Shown: positions 1-7,688 of the stretch, piece by piece
Layout of the letters: each line of letters opens with the position of its first letter
How positions within the stretch are numbered: the stretch's first letter is position 1
Assembly (NCBI GenBank): GCA_030431355.1
Contig: JAUIJG010000107.1
Span: forward strand, 1-13,540
DNA: 13,540 nucleotides
From: a bacterium
Lineage (GTDB): Bacteria; Cyanobacteriota; Vampirovibrionia; Obscuribacterales; Obscuribacteraceae
Direction: 5' to 3'
Program-made: the position numbers and the translations under genes
The notes under the pieces: generated by a model
Databases searched by the model: none
Told to the model about the DNA's origin: nothing
Seen by the model: the letters and a program-made list of their open reading frames with translations, nothing else

Positions 1-699
1 CCCAAGCACAGCTCCCCCAGCCGCATGGGCGGCGATAATTCCAAAGCCTTTCGCCTTAGTCTTAACGGTGGACTTCTTAAAGTTGTCTGCTTCAGCCCGG
101 AATGCAAACTGCTTTCCATCGGGAAGGACAAGATGACTAAAAGCGATGTCCAGGTGACCGGGTCTGCCGACTCTTCGCTGGGGATAGATTTTGGATACTT
201 CCCCGTGAAAGACAGTGCCTTCCGGAATCACTTTATTGGTTCCGACAAAGATATCTTCAGTGGTCTTGGCGGTGATATGTTGACCCTTCTTGGCCGGATG
301 CAGGTTTCCATCCAGGTCCCGGTCCATAAGGCGGAGGCCAGAAGTGGGAACTATGGAGAGCTTCAACTTTATGGGAGTGCCTTTCGGAACCCGATAGTTG
401 ACATAACCTTTGAGCAAAACCCTTTCATTATCGGACGAATCCCCTTCGCCCCCGTTCTTGTCGGCCGGATCGGCAGCGTATGAGTAATAGTCGCTTGACC
501 GCGTATGATCCTGGGCTGCGGAGTATGGTCTCGCCAGAGCCGGACTGATGCTGCCGAATAGAAATAAGCCAATCATTGCTGTGGCTACGGCTCTAAAATG
601 GGCTCCTGCGGACGATAGGCTCCCCATAGATTTGCTTACACTGAACAGACTGATGATTTGCTTCACTCCGGACCGCTTCCTAGCTCGTAAGAACGTCAT
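1..699 (-). CDS. Exported protein of unknown function, 3' end cut off by the window edge
   Basis: The minus strand is open from the ATG at 699 to position 1 (233 codons, no stop), so the gene continues beyond the window. The N-terminus has a hydrophobic run at about residues 37-55 and an ALA signal-peptidase I site before Arg57, indicating export. An acidic, flexible stretch (residues 60-92) follows. From about residue 93 comes a beta-rich region with the pattern VPKGTPIKLKL ... KKGQHITAKTTEDI ... VIPEGTVFHGEV ... GRPGHLDIAF. That layout is common in uncharacterised envelope proteins and loosely recalls the VirB10/TrbI C-terminal barrel (family resemblance only, inferred). A Gly/Ala-rich stretch begins at the break. 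The start is uncertain: Met25 (at 627) would give a more usual 32-residue signal peptide. Neither start has a clear Shine-Dalgarno sequence. A plus-strand open frame over 25-483 is an antisense shadow. Confidence 0.75.
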   Translation of the reverse strand, partial: MTFLRARKRSGVKQIISLFSVSKSMGSLSSAGAHFRAVATAMIGLFLFGSISPALARPYSAAQDHTRSSDYYSYAADPADKNGGEGDSSDNERVLLKGYVNYRVPKGTPIKLKLSIVPTSGLRLMDRDLDGNLHPAKKGQHITAKTTEDIFVGTNKVIPEGTVFHGEVSKIYPQRRVGRPGHLDIAFSHLVLPDGKQFAFRAEADNFKKSTVKTKAKGFGIIAAHAAGGAVLG

Positions 700-945
700 A
701 ATTTCACTTGTTTGAGTATACGGCACCGGGATCCGAACAAACAGGAGAGAGAATTCATCTTTGAAACCTGTTCCGATAAATAAAGCCATAGTCGGGGAAA
801 GAGCCCTTAAATCAACAGTTTTGAAGAAGAAATCGGAGAATTACATAAGAAATACATATAAGTGGGAATATCTTCTCTTAGCCGAACTTGGATTCAATTC
901 GGCAAAGGAGTCTATAAATCTCATTATCGAAGTATCGAGCAATCT
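700..945. promoter_or_regulatory. Divergent intergenic region with candidate promoter elements
   Basis: This gap separates two divergent genes. On the minus strand TATACT (720 to 715) matches the -10 consensus at five of six positions, but no good -35 lies at normal spacing; it would give a nearly leaderless transcript of the left gene. On the plus strand AGGAGAGAG (743-749 area) is ribosome-site-like and is followed, 13 bases after AGGAG, by TTG at 761. That TTG opens a 62-codon frame ending in TGA at 947-949, which overlaps the ATG of the next gene as ATGA. Whether this leader frame is translated cannot be decided from sequence alone. Confidence 0.3.
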
Positions 946-2826
946 ATGACGACCGAAGCAAAACCAGAGCAGGAAAGTGACCAGGGAAAGGCTATAACCC
1001 ATCAGCTGGGTCCGAGAAGCCAGGAAAATATGGTGATTTTGAAGTATGGTCCCCAGCTTCTCGATGAACTGCAAGGTTTATCCGAAGGGAATCATCAATT
1101 CGAAGCTGTAATAGTCGATACAACCCGTTCAGGTTATCTGTTTCCAGCCGAAATCATGGTGGAAGCGCGAAAGCTGATAGACCAGCTCCTTGAAGTTCGA
1201 GGAGCGCTCATGTTCCTGAAGGCCGACAGCGCCATAGCCATAGTCAAAGAATCCCTCACCAGCCCGCCTTCTTTCCGTGTCTTTAACAGCTACTCGGAAA
1301 TATTCGACTATTCCCCCCAGGTCACAAAACTGATCAAGTCAACCCTGGGCGCCGAAGCCGGATTCGAAGAAGAAGGCTCAGACCTGGCTCAGCAGGTGCT
1401 AATGTCTTCAACCCCTGTGCTCACCGCCGACGGTCTCGACAGAAAAACAAACATGGACGCTTCCAACAAGACCAACAAGGTGCTGGCGCTGATAGACAAC
1501 TACGCTCCCCTGGCCTCAATTTTGGGACGTTCAAAAGAGAAATTGAGCGAAGATGAATTTCTAGAAATTCTCAGGGATCTAGAACAACAAGCTCTGATTT
1601 TCCCTGTGTTCGCCAAAGTACCGTTCCTGGTCAAATGCTTCAAAAACCAGAGCTCTTTCTCCCTGGAAGAATACTTTGCCGGTTGCAAAATGCTCAACGC
1701 CGCCCAGATTGACGAACTGCAGCTCGAGTTGCAGAGCACCAAGCTGAAAGAGAGAATGAATTTCGGCGCTCTGGCGGTGAAACGCCAGATGATAAGCGCC
1801 AGAGCCCTGGAAGTGGCCATTGAGGACCAGGCATTTTATAGCCAGGCCGATGACTCCAAGCATGCGGCATCTTCAGCCGCCACCTCCGAAGAAGCCAAAG
1901 TCCAATCCCTGGTTGGTCATTTGGGCTCAACCGACCCCATGAGCCTTCTGCAAAACATGGCTACCAACAGGGAGAGCGGAATACTCTCGGTGGAATATCG
2001 CGACATGCAGTTCAAAGCCCACTTCGACCAGGGCCGGCCAGCCCATGCCAGAATCGGCAAGTTGCATGGAGACAAAGCTGTTATCGAATTCGCCTCGGCA
2101 TGGAAACAGGGAATTTTCGTATTCATCAAAAGAAATCCATCCACGGATCTTCTCAAGGACACCTGCAAGTTGACCAAACCCCTGGATAAATTGCTGCTTG
2201 ATGCCGCTCTCGCCCAGGACAACATGGAAGTGGTCTGGAAAAAACTGCCCCTGGGAGCCGACACCCCCCTGGAAAAAGACGAAGAAGAGAAAGAGAAACT
2301 GGCAGGAGAGCTGAAAGAGCCCAGAGAAAATCAACCGCTCACCGAAGAACAAAAGGATCTGGCCAAAAGAGTTTGGAACGCCCTCGACGGTCTCATGTCC
2401 GTAAGCAGGGTGATTAAATCCCTTCAAGACGTAACCACTTCGGAAGCAGCATTCGTTATCGAAGTGATGCTTGAGTATGGAATGGTAAAGGTTCCGGAAG
2501 GAAATCTGAACGACGCCCTGGAGAGATTTCAAAAGCTGGTTATGGACATCAAAGAGCACCTGGGCAACGAAAGAAACAGCGCTTTCTTACGATTGAGCTT
2601 CAGGGACACCCTTGGCTACTCGGGTCGAGCCCGATGTTTTATCCTCAGCCCTAAATGTGAAGTCGGAGTGGACATGTCCTCGGCAAGAAGGGCAGAAACA
2701 TCCCTGACCCAGGTCATGTCTGACCTTGAAAACTGGCAGGTTAAATATATAGAGTACGTCTCCCAGGATCTCGATAAAACCACATTGCTGGATATCATCC
2801 GGGGAGCCCATGACCAGCTGGGCTAG
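946..2826 (+). CDS. DUF4388 (PATAN) domain protein with STAS-like N-terminus
   Basis: A 626-residue protein without signal peptide or membrane segment, so probably cytoplasmic. Residues 29-122 look STAS-like (beta-strand AVIVDTT, helix, GALMFLKAD, then SFRVFNSYSEIFDY), as in anti-sigma-factor antagonists. Residues 178-228 resemble a winged-helix segment, and 237-300 a GspE/MshE N-terminal-like helical module (FGALAVKRQMISARALEVAI). Residues 322-430 fit DUF4388/PATAN: LVGHLGSTDPMSLLQNM, ESGILSVEY, FDQGRPAHARIGKLHGDKAV, WKQGIFVF. A Glu/Lys-rich linker (about 440-470), a helical segment and an unrecognised C-terminal domain (about 535-626) follow. PATAN domains occur in bacterial signalling proteins, so a scaffold or regulator role is likely but inferred. 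The ATG at 946 was chosen over GTG at 862 because conserved-looking sequence starts after it; no strong ribosome site precedes either. Confidence 0.8.
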   Translation: MTTEAKPEQESDQGKAITHQLGPRSQENMVILKYGPQLLDELQGLSEGNHQFEAVIVDTTRSGYLFPAEIMVEARKLIDQLLEVRGALMFLKADSAIAIVKESLTSPPSFRVFNSYSEIFDYSPQVTKLIKSTLGAEAGFEEEGSDLAQQVLMSSTPVLTADGLDRKTNMDASNKTNKVLALIDNYAPLASILGRSKEKLSEDEFLEILRDLEQQALIFPVFAKVPFLVKCFKNQSSFSLEEYFAGCKMLNAAQIDELQLELQSTKLKERMNFGALAVKRQMISARALEVAIEDQAFYSQADDSKHAASSAATSEEAKVQSLVGHLGSTDPMSLLQNMATNRESGILSVEYRDMQFKAHFDQGRPAHARIGKLHGDKAVIEFASAWKQGIFVFIKRNPSTDLLKDTCKLTKPLDKLLLDAALAQDNMEVVWKKLPLGADTPLEKDEEEKEKLAGELKEPRENQPLTEEQKDLAKRVWNALDGLMSVSRVIKSLQDVTTSEAAFVIEVMLEYGMVKVPEGNLNDALERFQKLVMDIKEHLGNERNSAFLRLSFRDTLGYSGRARCFILSPKCEVGVDMSSARRAETSLTQVMSDLENWQVKYIEYVSQDLDKTTLLDIIRGAHDQLG

Positions 2827-2861
2827 AGGATCCGGCAGCCGGCCTCAATCACTTTCTTTAG
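2826..2861 (+). terminator. Hairpin directly after the DUF4388 gene, possible terminator
   Basis: Starting at the last base of the TAG stop, GAGG (2826-2829) pairs with CCTC (2843-2846), and CCGG (2832-2835) with CCGG (2839-2842). The loop is CAG and two bases (AT) bulge. The following AATCACTTTCTTTA is T-rich but not a clean T-run, so terminator function is only moderately supported. Confidence 0.4.
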
Positions 2862-2910
2862 ATATCTAATATATTCAATTCACTTCTAAAGTGGCTAAAA
2901 TCTGAGAAAC

Positions 2911-2928
2911 TCACCGGGAAGCCGGTGA
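2911..2928 (+). other. Perfect 7-bp stem-loop in the leader of the LRV gene
   Basis: TCACCGG (2911-2917), loop GAAG, CCGGTGA (2922-2928). No T-run follows. It overlaps the possible GTG start at 2925 and lies just upstream of ATGs at 2940, 2964 and 2988. If transcribed, it would sit in the 5' leader and could affect translation of the exported LRV protein. Confidence 0.4.
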
Positions 2929-2987
2929 ATTTACCGCACATGTCCATAGTTGTTGCCAAGCCCATGAAGTGTATAACGAATAATTTT

Positions 2988-3920
2988 ATGAAAAGCCGCG
3001 TCAATCCCGTTGAACTTACCAGTAGAAAAATATCCCTGCCACTGCCTGTAGCACTACCAAGCTCCTCTGCGGCAAAGCAGCGAACCACCCCAAATGCGCC
3101 TAGAGTTCTAGTTCTGGGGCTGAAGTTGGGGCTAGCAATGTGTATAGGTCTGGGTTCTTTTAATCAAGCCTGGTCGGCAGAAACGGGCAAAAGTGACAGC
3201 GCCGCCAGCGCTGAAAAAGCAACTGGACTAGCTAAAAAGGCGAGAACCTCTACCTCCAGGAGAATAGAGGCACCATCCTGCACCGAGCCTATTAAGCTGA
3301 AAGTAGCAACCAATCCGAATACGCCCCAGTCGGTGCTCAGCAAGCTTGCTTCCGACAAAGACAGCCAGGTTCGCAGGGCTGTGGCGCAACATCCGTCCTG
3401 TCCCATATCGGCAAAACGGGAACTGGCCAGGGACAAAGATCAGCTGGTTGTGGAGGCGCTCCTGCGTAATCCAAACGGGCTGGGATTTGCCACTCTGGAG
3501 TATCTTGCCGGTATCGGGCAACCTAAAGTTTGTGAGACCATAGCGGCCAATTCAAAAACACCGCCTAAAATTTTGAGCAAATTGGCCCATGGAAAGATTC
3601 AGACCGAATACCTGCTTCTCTCCCTGGCAAGAAATCCTTCCACCACCCCCGATGTCATCGATAGATTGGTAAAGATTGGCGACCGCCTGGTTAGAACATT
3701 CCTGGCCAGACAAGATCGTTTGCCCAAGCAAGCGTACGCGCTTCTAGCAGAAGACGGCGATCTGGGCGTGCGTTCCATGGTAGCCGGAAATCCCAATGTC
3801 GCCCCCTCTATTTTGGACAAACTTGCCAGGGATTCACACCTGGTGGTCCGCATAGGAGTTGCCGGCAATCCCTCCTCCCTGCCTTCAACTCTGGAAAAAT
3901 TGAGCAAAGACAAACGCTAG
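2988..3920 (+). CDS. Exported leucine-rich-variant (LRV) repeat protein, N-terminal part of a split array
   Basis: A 310-residue protein counted from the ATG at 2988. In-frame starts at 2925 (GTG), 2940 and 2964 are also possible, and none has a clear ribosome site. A long basic N-region leads to a hydrophobic core (residues 40-56, VLVLGLKLGLAMCIGLG) and an AWSA cleavage site near residue 64, so export is likely. A Ser/Thr/Lys-rich linker follows, then about eight repeats of 24-27 residues with the pattern VRxxVAxNPxTPxxxLxxLAxDxx. These match the LRV helical repeat family, which forms curved alpha-solenoids used for binding; no enzyme motif is seen. The frame ends in TAG (3918-3920) in the middle of a repeat, and the repeats go on in the same frame in the next gene. 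It may therefore be the 5' part of one interrupted gene. Confidence 0.8.
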   Translation: MKSRVNPVELTSRKISLPLPVALPSSSAAKQRTTPNAPRVLVLGLKLGLAMCIGLGSFNQAWSAETGKSDSAASAEKATGLAKKARTSTSRRIEAPSCTEPIKLKVATNPNTPQSVLSKLASDKDSQVRRAVAQHPSCPISAKRELARDKDQLVVEALLRNPNGLGFATLEYLAGIGQPKVCETIAANSKTPPKILSKLAHGKIQTEYLLLSLARNPSTTPDVIDRLVKIGDRLVRTFLARQDRLPKQAYALLAEDGDLGVRSMVAGNPNVAPSILDKLARDSHLVVRIGVAGNPSSLPSTLEKLSKDKR

Positions 3921-3924
3921 GAAG
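3919..3924 (+). promoter_or_regulatory. Shine-Dalgarno-like AGGAAG overlapping the TAG stop
   Basis: AGGAAG begins inside the TAG at 3918-3920 and lies 5 bases before the ATG at 3930. It could allow ribosomes ending the upstream LRV frame to restart on the second half. It could also be chance, since it encodes the register-conserved residues of the repeat. Confidence 0.35.
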
Positions 3925-3929
3925 TGAGA

Positions 3930-5075
3930 ATGGAGACGGTTCTAAACGAGATGACTCCGGTAACAGCCCTGAAGCGCCTGTCATCAGACGAGGCAGAAAA
4001 AGTACGCTGGGCCACGGCGGCAAACAGCCTGACCGATGAGTTCACACTGGAAAAATTAGCAGGCGACGATTCGGCGATGGTAAGGGCGGCTGTGGCATCA
4101 AACAAGAAAACTCCGGCAAGAGTGATAGAAAAGCTTTTGAAGTCCCCCGACATTTCGACATTACAGGTAGTGGCACTCAGATCGGATCTATCTGACGAGG
4201 CGTTCAAATCCCTCTGCCAACATCGCTCTCCGCTTGTAAGATACGTGGCTGCAGCGAACAAAAAACTTCCGCCCACTCTGGCTAAAACTCTAGCAGCGGA
4301 TAAAGAATACTCCGTTAGAGCCGCCATCGCAGCCAACAGTTTCGAGCCAAAGGATAAGGAGAGCGACAGAGCAGAAATACGGAATATCCTCGCGACTCTC
4401 TCAAAGGACGAGAGTGAGATAGTACGACAGGCGCTGGCCACTAATCCCGGTACCACCAGGGAGACCCTTGCCGGACTGGCAAATGACGATTGTTCTTCTG
4501 TCTTGAAAGCCCTGGCGGCAAATCCGAACACACCGGAGGAGAGCCTGGTCATTCTGGCGGGACGTCCTGATCTGGGCGTCAAACAACAGCTGCTCCTTAG
4601 AAGGGGTCTTATTACGGAACAACTACTTTTGAGCCTGGCAGAGAACGCGGATACCCTCTTGAAGATCCATCTGGCTCAATCAGTGCGCGCCGAAGGTAGC
4701 CTCCTGGCTAAACTGGCGGAAGACAAAGACCCGACGGTTCGAGCCCTGGCTGCTGCCCATCCTAAGATGCCTGCCGCCAGCCAGGCCAAACTCATGAAAG
4801 ATACAAGCGTAATAGTGAGAGCGAGTGTGGCCGGAAATCCAGGAAGCACTGAAGATGTATTGAAAGCGCTTTTAAACGATCCTGCCGACCGAGTCAAAAT
4901 TGCCCTGGCAAGAAATCCAAAATGTCCTTTATTCATTCTGGAAAAGCTGGTTAGAGAAAATCGACCGGAGACAAGGGAAGCCGTCGCCGGAAACCCAAAC
5001 AGTTCGGCGGCTTTGCTCAAACGCCTGGCAGGGGACGAAGCAAGCTGGCTCACCTCGGCAGAGAGACTAAATTAA
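3930..5075 (+). CDS. LRV repeat protein, C-terminal continuation of the split array
   Basis: A 381-residue frame from the ATG at 3930; a GTG at 3924 is two codons upstream. It consists almost entirely of about 14 LRV repeats (for example VRAAVASNKKTPARVIEKLL, VRASVAGNPGSTEDVLKALL, VKIALARNPKCPLFILEKLV). One repeat near residues 130-165 is longer and charged. It has no signal peptide, so translated alone it would stay in the cytoplasm, unlike the exported first part. It is in the same frame as 2988-3920, only TAG GAA separates the end of one from the GTG of the other, and the repeat register is unbroken across the stop. Readthrough would give a single exported solenoid of about 695 residues with some 22 repeats. 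The thiolase gene starts 18 bases downstream. Confidence 0.75.
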   Translation: METVLNEMTPVTALKRLSSDEAEKVRWATAANSLTDEFTLEKLAGDDSAMVRAAVASNKKTPARVIEKLLKSPDISTLQVVALRSDLSDEAFKSLCQHRSPLVRYVAAANKKLPPTLAKTLAADKEYSVRAAIAANSFEPKDKESDRAEIRNILATLSKDESEIVRQALATNPGTTRETLAGLANDDCSSVLKALAANPNTPEESLVILAGRPDLGVKQQLLLRRGLITEQLLLSLAENADTLLKIHLAQSVRAEGSLLAKLAEDKDPTVRALAAAHPKMPAASQAKLMKDTSVIVRASVAGNPGSTEDVLKALLNDPADRVKIALARNPKCPLFILEKLVRENRPETREAVAGNPNSSAALLKRLAGDEASWLTSAERLN

Positions 5076-5093
5076 GAAGGGAGAAGCGATCAG

Positions 5094-6311
5094 ATGAAAG
5101 AAGCAGTTATAGTAGATGCGGTCAGAACTCCGATAGGAAGGTTTGGTGGCGCTCTAAAATCAGTGCGCCCGGATGACCTGGCCGCCCTGGTGATAAAGGC
5201 TATCGTCAAAAGAAATAACCTTGACCCAGGTCTTGTGGAAGACGTGCTCATGGGAGCCGCAAACCAGGCAGGCGAAGATAATCGCAATGTGGCCAGAATG
5301 GCTTTGCTGCTGGCCGGTCTTCCTGTTTCAGTCCCTGGCGGCACCGTAAACAGACTATGCGGCTCCGGTCTTATGGCAGTCAATGACGCAGTTCGCTCCA
5401 TTCAAGTAGGAGACGGAGATATATTCATAGCCGGTGGGGTAGAGTCCATGACTCGTGCACCATTTGTGATGGCAAAACCGGAATTTCCATTTCCCCGGGG
5501 AGAGATGAAGATGCTGGACACCACTCTAGGCTGGCGCTTCACCAATCCTAAATTGGCGGAGATGCACCATCCCTACTCCATGGGAGAGACGGCAGAGAAT
5601 GTGGCTGAGAAATACAAGATTTCACGCCAGGATCAAGATGAATTTGCCTTGAGAAGCCAGAAGAACTATGGGGAAGCCCTGGAGAAAGGTCTGTTTAAAG
5701 ATGAAATAGTACCGGTGGAAGTGAGCGTCAAGAAGAAGAGAGTAAAAACGACGGAGCTGGTCGAAGTCGATGAGCACCCACGTCCGGAAACATCCATAGA
5801 AGACCTGGCTAAGTTAAGAGCCGCGTTCAGGGAGGGTGGAACCGTAACGGCAGGCAATTCTTCCGGTATCAATGACGGTGCCTCGGCAGTGCTTCTTATG
5901 TCCCGCGAGAAAGCAGAAGAGCTTGGCATGAAGCCTCTGGCAAGAGTACTCGCCACCGCCGTGGCCGGAGTGGACCCGGCAACCATGGGTCTAGGCCCCA
6001 TACCAAGCACCCAGAAAGCCTTAAAAAGAGCCGGTCTAAAAATTGAGGATTTGGACCTGATGGAACTTAATGAAGCTTTTGCTGTTCAGGTGCTTGCCTG
6101 TGTGAGAGATCTGGGCATCGATCTTGGAAAGAACAATATCAATGTCAATGGCGGCTCCATCGCCCTCGGTCACCCATTAGGAGCAAGTGGAGCAAGAATT
6201 CTAACGACCCTGGTCCATGAGATGAAACGCCGGGAATCGCGGTACGGCCTGGCCACCATGTGCATCGGGGTAGGCCAGGGAATAGCCACCGTCGTGGAAG
6301 GCGTCCGATAA
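5094..6311 (+). CDS. Thiolase (acetyl-CoA C-acyltransferase; 3-oxoadipyl-CoA thiolase-like)
   Basis: A 405-residue protein, full family length. Thiolases cleave 3-ketoacyl-CoA with CoA to give acetyl-CoA and a shortened acyl-CoA, or condense two acetyl-CoA to acetoacetyl-CoA. The catalytic set is intact: nucleophile Cys89 in NRLCGSG, His360 in GGSIALGHPLGASG, and Cys390 in MCIGVGQG. The stretches NQAGEDNRNVARMALLLAGL and DTTLGWRFTNP are closest, from memory, to PcaF/PaaJ-type 3-oxoadipyl-CoA thiolases. No other aromatic-degradation gene is in the window, so substrate is left open between acetoacetyl-CoA, fatty acyl and oxoadipyl substrates. A ribosome site AAGGGAG (5077-5083) lies 10 bases before the ATG. 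The 18-base gap after the LRV gene suggests cotranscription. Cytosolic; expected to act as a homotetramer. Confidence 0.93.
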   Translation: MKEAVIVDAVRTPIGRFGGALKSVRPDDLAALVIKAIVKRNNLDPGLVEDVLMGAANQAGEDNRNVARMALLLAGLPVSVPGGTVNRLCGSGLMAVNDAVRSIQVGDGDIFIAGGVESMTRAPFVMAKPEFPFPRGEMKMLDTTLGWRFTNPKLAEMHHPYSMGETAENVAEKYKISRQDQDEFALRSQKNYGEALEKGLFKDEIVPVEVSVKKKRVKTTELVEVDEHPRPETSIEDLAKLRAAFREGGTVTAGNSSGINDGASAVLLMSREKAEELGMKPLARVLATAVAGVDPATMGLGPIPSTQKALKRAGLKIEDLDLMELNEAFAVQVLACVRDLGIDLGKNNINVNGGSIALGHPLGASGARILTTLVHEMKRRESRYGLATMCIGVGQGIATVVEGVR

Positions 6312-6337
6312 AATACTCCTCCCCTCTCTTATTGGAC
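6303..6337 (+). terminator. Inverted repeat spanning the thiolase stop codon
   Basis: GTCCGATAA (6303-6311, containing the TAA stop) pairs with TTATTGGAC (6329-6337), nine pairs including one G-U, around a 17-base pyrimidine-rich loop. No T-run follows directly, and the loop is large, so it may be an mRNA-end structure rather than a classic terminator. The rest of the gap to 6404 shows no convincing promoter. Confidence 0.3.
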
Positions 6338-6404
6338 CCGGGGTTTATATAGTGGACCATCTCAGGTATAAATCCATGAGAAGATATCTTTTTATAGGCC
6401 TGAA

Positions 6405-7688
6405 ATGGAATCCGAGAGCAAGACTTTTACTTTCATCCAGTTTTCAGATGTTCATTTGGATTCACCCCAGAACAGCGGGGTGCTCTACTACAGCCCGGCA
6501 AAATGCCAGGAGCGTTATGCCGACTTCGTCGAAACCTTCGTCACGGCGCTTGCCATGGCCAAGGAAAATGAAGTGGATGCGGTCTTTGTCCCGGGTGGAC
6601 TCTGGAGCCAGGAAACCATACGCTCCCAGACGGCCGGCACCGTCTTGGAGGCGATTGAGCAGATTGCTCCTATCCCGGTTTATATAACCCCTGGAGAGCA
6701 TGATCCTTACACAATCGATTCTCCCTACAGCTCCAAGTTTCTCTCTGCCCTGGGAATGAGAAGCTGGCCCCAGAATGCCATCATATTTAACTCCACCACC
6801 TTCAAGACCCTCACCCATCCCTGGCGAAACGATGTGACCATAACAGGCCGGGCATACAAACAAGCGGGATTGGATGAAAATCGCTACCTCGAAGAACCGA
6901 TTAACATCTCCGAGCGTTCCCTGATAAACATCCTTCTTTATCACGGCTCCCTGGAGGTGGAAGAGGAGGGCGGCATAACCCATTTCGGCAAAACAAATTC
7001 CACACCCTTCACCATAGAAGATCTGGACAACCAGAGATTCACTTATGCGGCTCTCGGTCACAGCCCCGATTATCTTGAGGTAGAGAACGAAGAAGGAATT
7101 TTAATCGGCGCCTATTCCGGCTGCCTTGTCGGCCGCAACTTCCAGGAGCTAGGTCCCCGTGGTCTCATTCATGGAGCTATTTCTTCGGGAGAAGAAGGGG
7201 TTACCGCCATTGAGTTAAATCCGGTGGAAACGGCGAAAAACAGGATCATGTATATCGCAGTGGACATCACAGGTCTCGATAAAGAGCTGATTCGAGAAGA
7301 GATCCTTTTGATGATGGAAGAATCCGATGTTCATCCGGAAACAGACATCGTCGCCCTCAGCCTCGAAGGTAGATTCAGCCACGACAGTGGAACCCGAGAA
7401 CTGATTGAAGAGATAAAGGATGAGTTCTACCACCTTGTTGTAATGGACCGCACCAGGCCTGACTACCTGTCCGAACAATATGATCCCAGAACCACCGAGC
7501 ATAAGTTTATAGAAAAGATGCTGGAAAGCATCAGAGAAGCCGACGAGCTGCGTTCCAGCAGTCAGGTCGGAGACAGCCTCACCGGCTTGCCCGGAGCGAT
7601 GATCTCCAGTAAAACCATCGAAGACGCCCTGTACTACGGTCTCAACGCTCTGAAGAACAAAAAAGTGACGGTGCGCAATGTTGATTGA
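6405..7688 (+). CDS. SbcD/YhaO-like metallophosphoesterase with an altered active site
   Basis: A 427-residue protein with the calcineurin-like phosphoesterase layout of DNA-repair exonuclease subunits (SbcD/Mre11/YhaO). Motif I is normal: SDVHLD with Asp15 and His17. Motif II, normally GDLFD, is PGGLW, with Gly65 at the metal-bridging Asp. Motif III, normally GNHD, is PGEHD, with Glu98 for Asn but His99 and Asp100 kept. Motif IV His180 (LYHGS) is present. Motif V, normally GHxH, is GHSP, so His219 stays and the second His is Pro221. Loss of the bridging Asp and a metal His suggests weak, altered or absent nuclease activity (inferred). The C-terminal part (about residues 280-427) is a capping and partner-binding region. 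The end overlaps the start of the SbcC-like gene by 11 bases, implying coupled translation and a complex. A weak AGG lies upstream of the ATG. Confidence 0.85.
   Translation: MESESKTFTFIQFSDVHLDSPQNSGVLYYSPAKCQERYADFVETFVTALAMAKENEVDAVFVPGGLWSQETIRSQTAGTVLEAIEQIAPIPVYITPGEHDPYTIDSPYSSKFLSALGMRSWPQNAIIFNSTTFKTLTHPWRNDVTITGRAYKQAGLDENRYLEEPINISERSLINILLYHGSLEVEEEGGITHFGKTNSTPFTIEDLDNQRFTYAALGHSPDYLEVENEEGILIGAYSGCLVGRNFQELGPRGLIHGAISSGEEGVTAIELNPVETAKNRIMYIAVDITGLDKELIREEILLMMEESDVHPETDIVALSLEGRFSHDSGTRELIEEIKDEFYHLVVMDRTRPDYLSEQYDPRTTEHKFIEKMLESIREADELRSSSQVGDSLTGLPGAMISSKTIEDALYYGLNALKNKKVTVRNVD

Noticed and set aside
25..483. 152-codon plus-strand open frame
   Set aside because: It lies antisense to a longer minus-strand frame (699 to 1) that has a signal peptide and a coherent domain pattern; the plus-strand product has no recognisable features.
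1927..2559. 210-codon minus-strand frame inside the DUF4388 gene
   Set aside because: Antisense to a well-supported DUF4388 domain; no family features.
3917..4582. 221-codon minus-strand frame opposite the second LRV gene
   Set aside because: The Ser/Ala/Arg-rich product mirrors the repeat-rich coding strand, and it shows no motif.
6332..6353. Promoter-like TTGGAC and TATAGT before the SbcD-like gene
   Set aside because: The elements are only 10 bases apart, too close for a sigma-70-type promoter.
6462..7061. 199-codon minus-strand frame inside the SbcD-like gene
   Set aside because: Shadow of the phosphoesterase coding strand, whose motifs I to V are recognisable.
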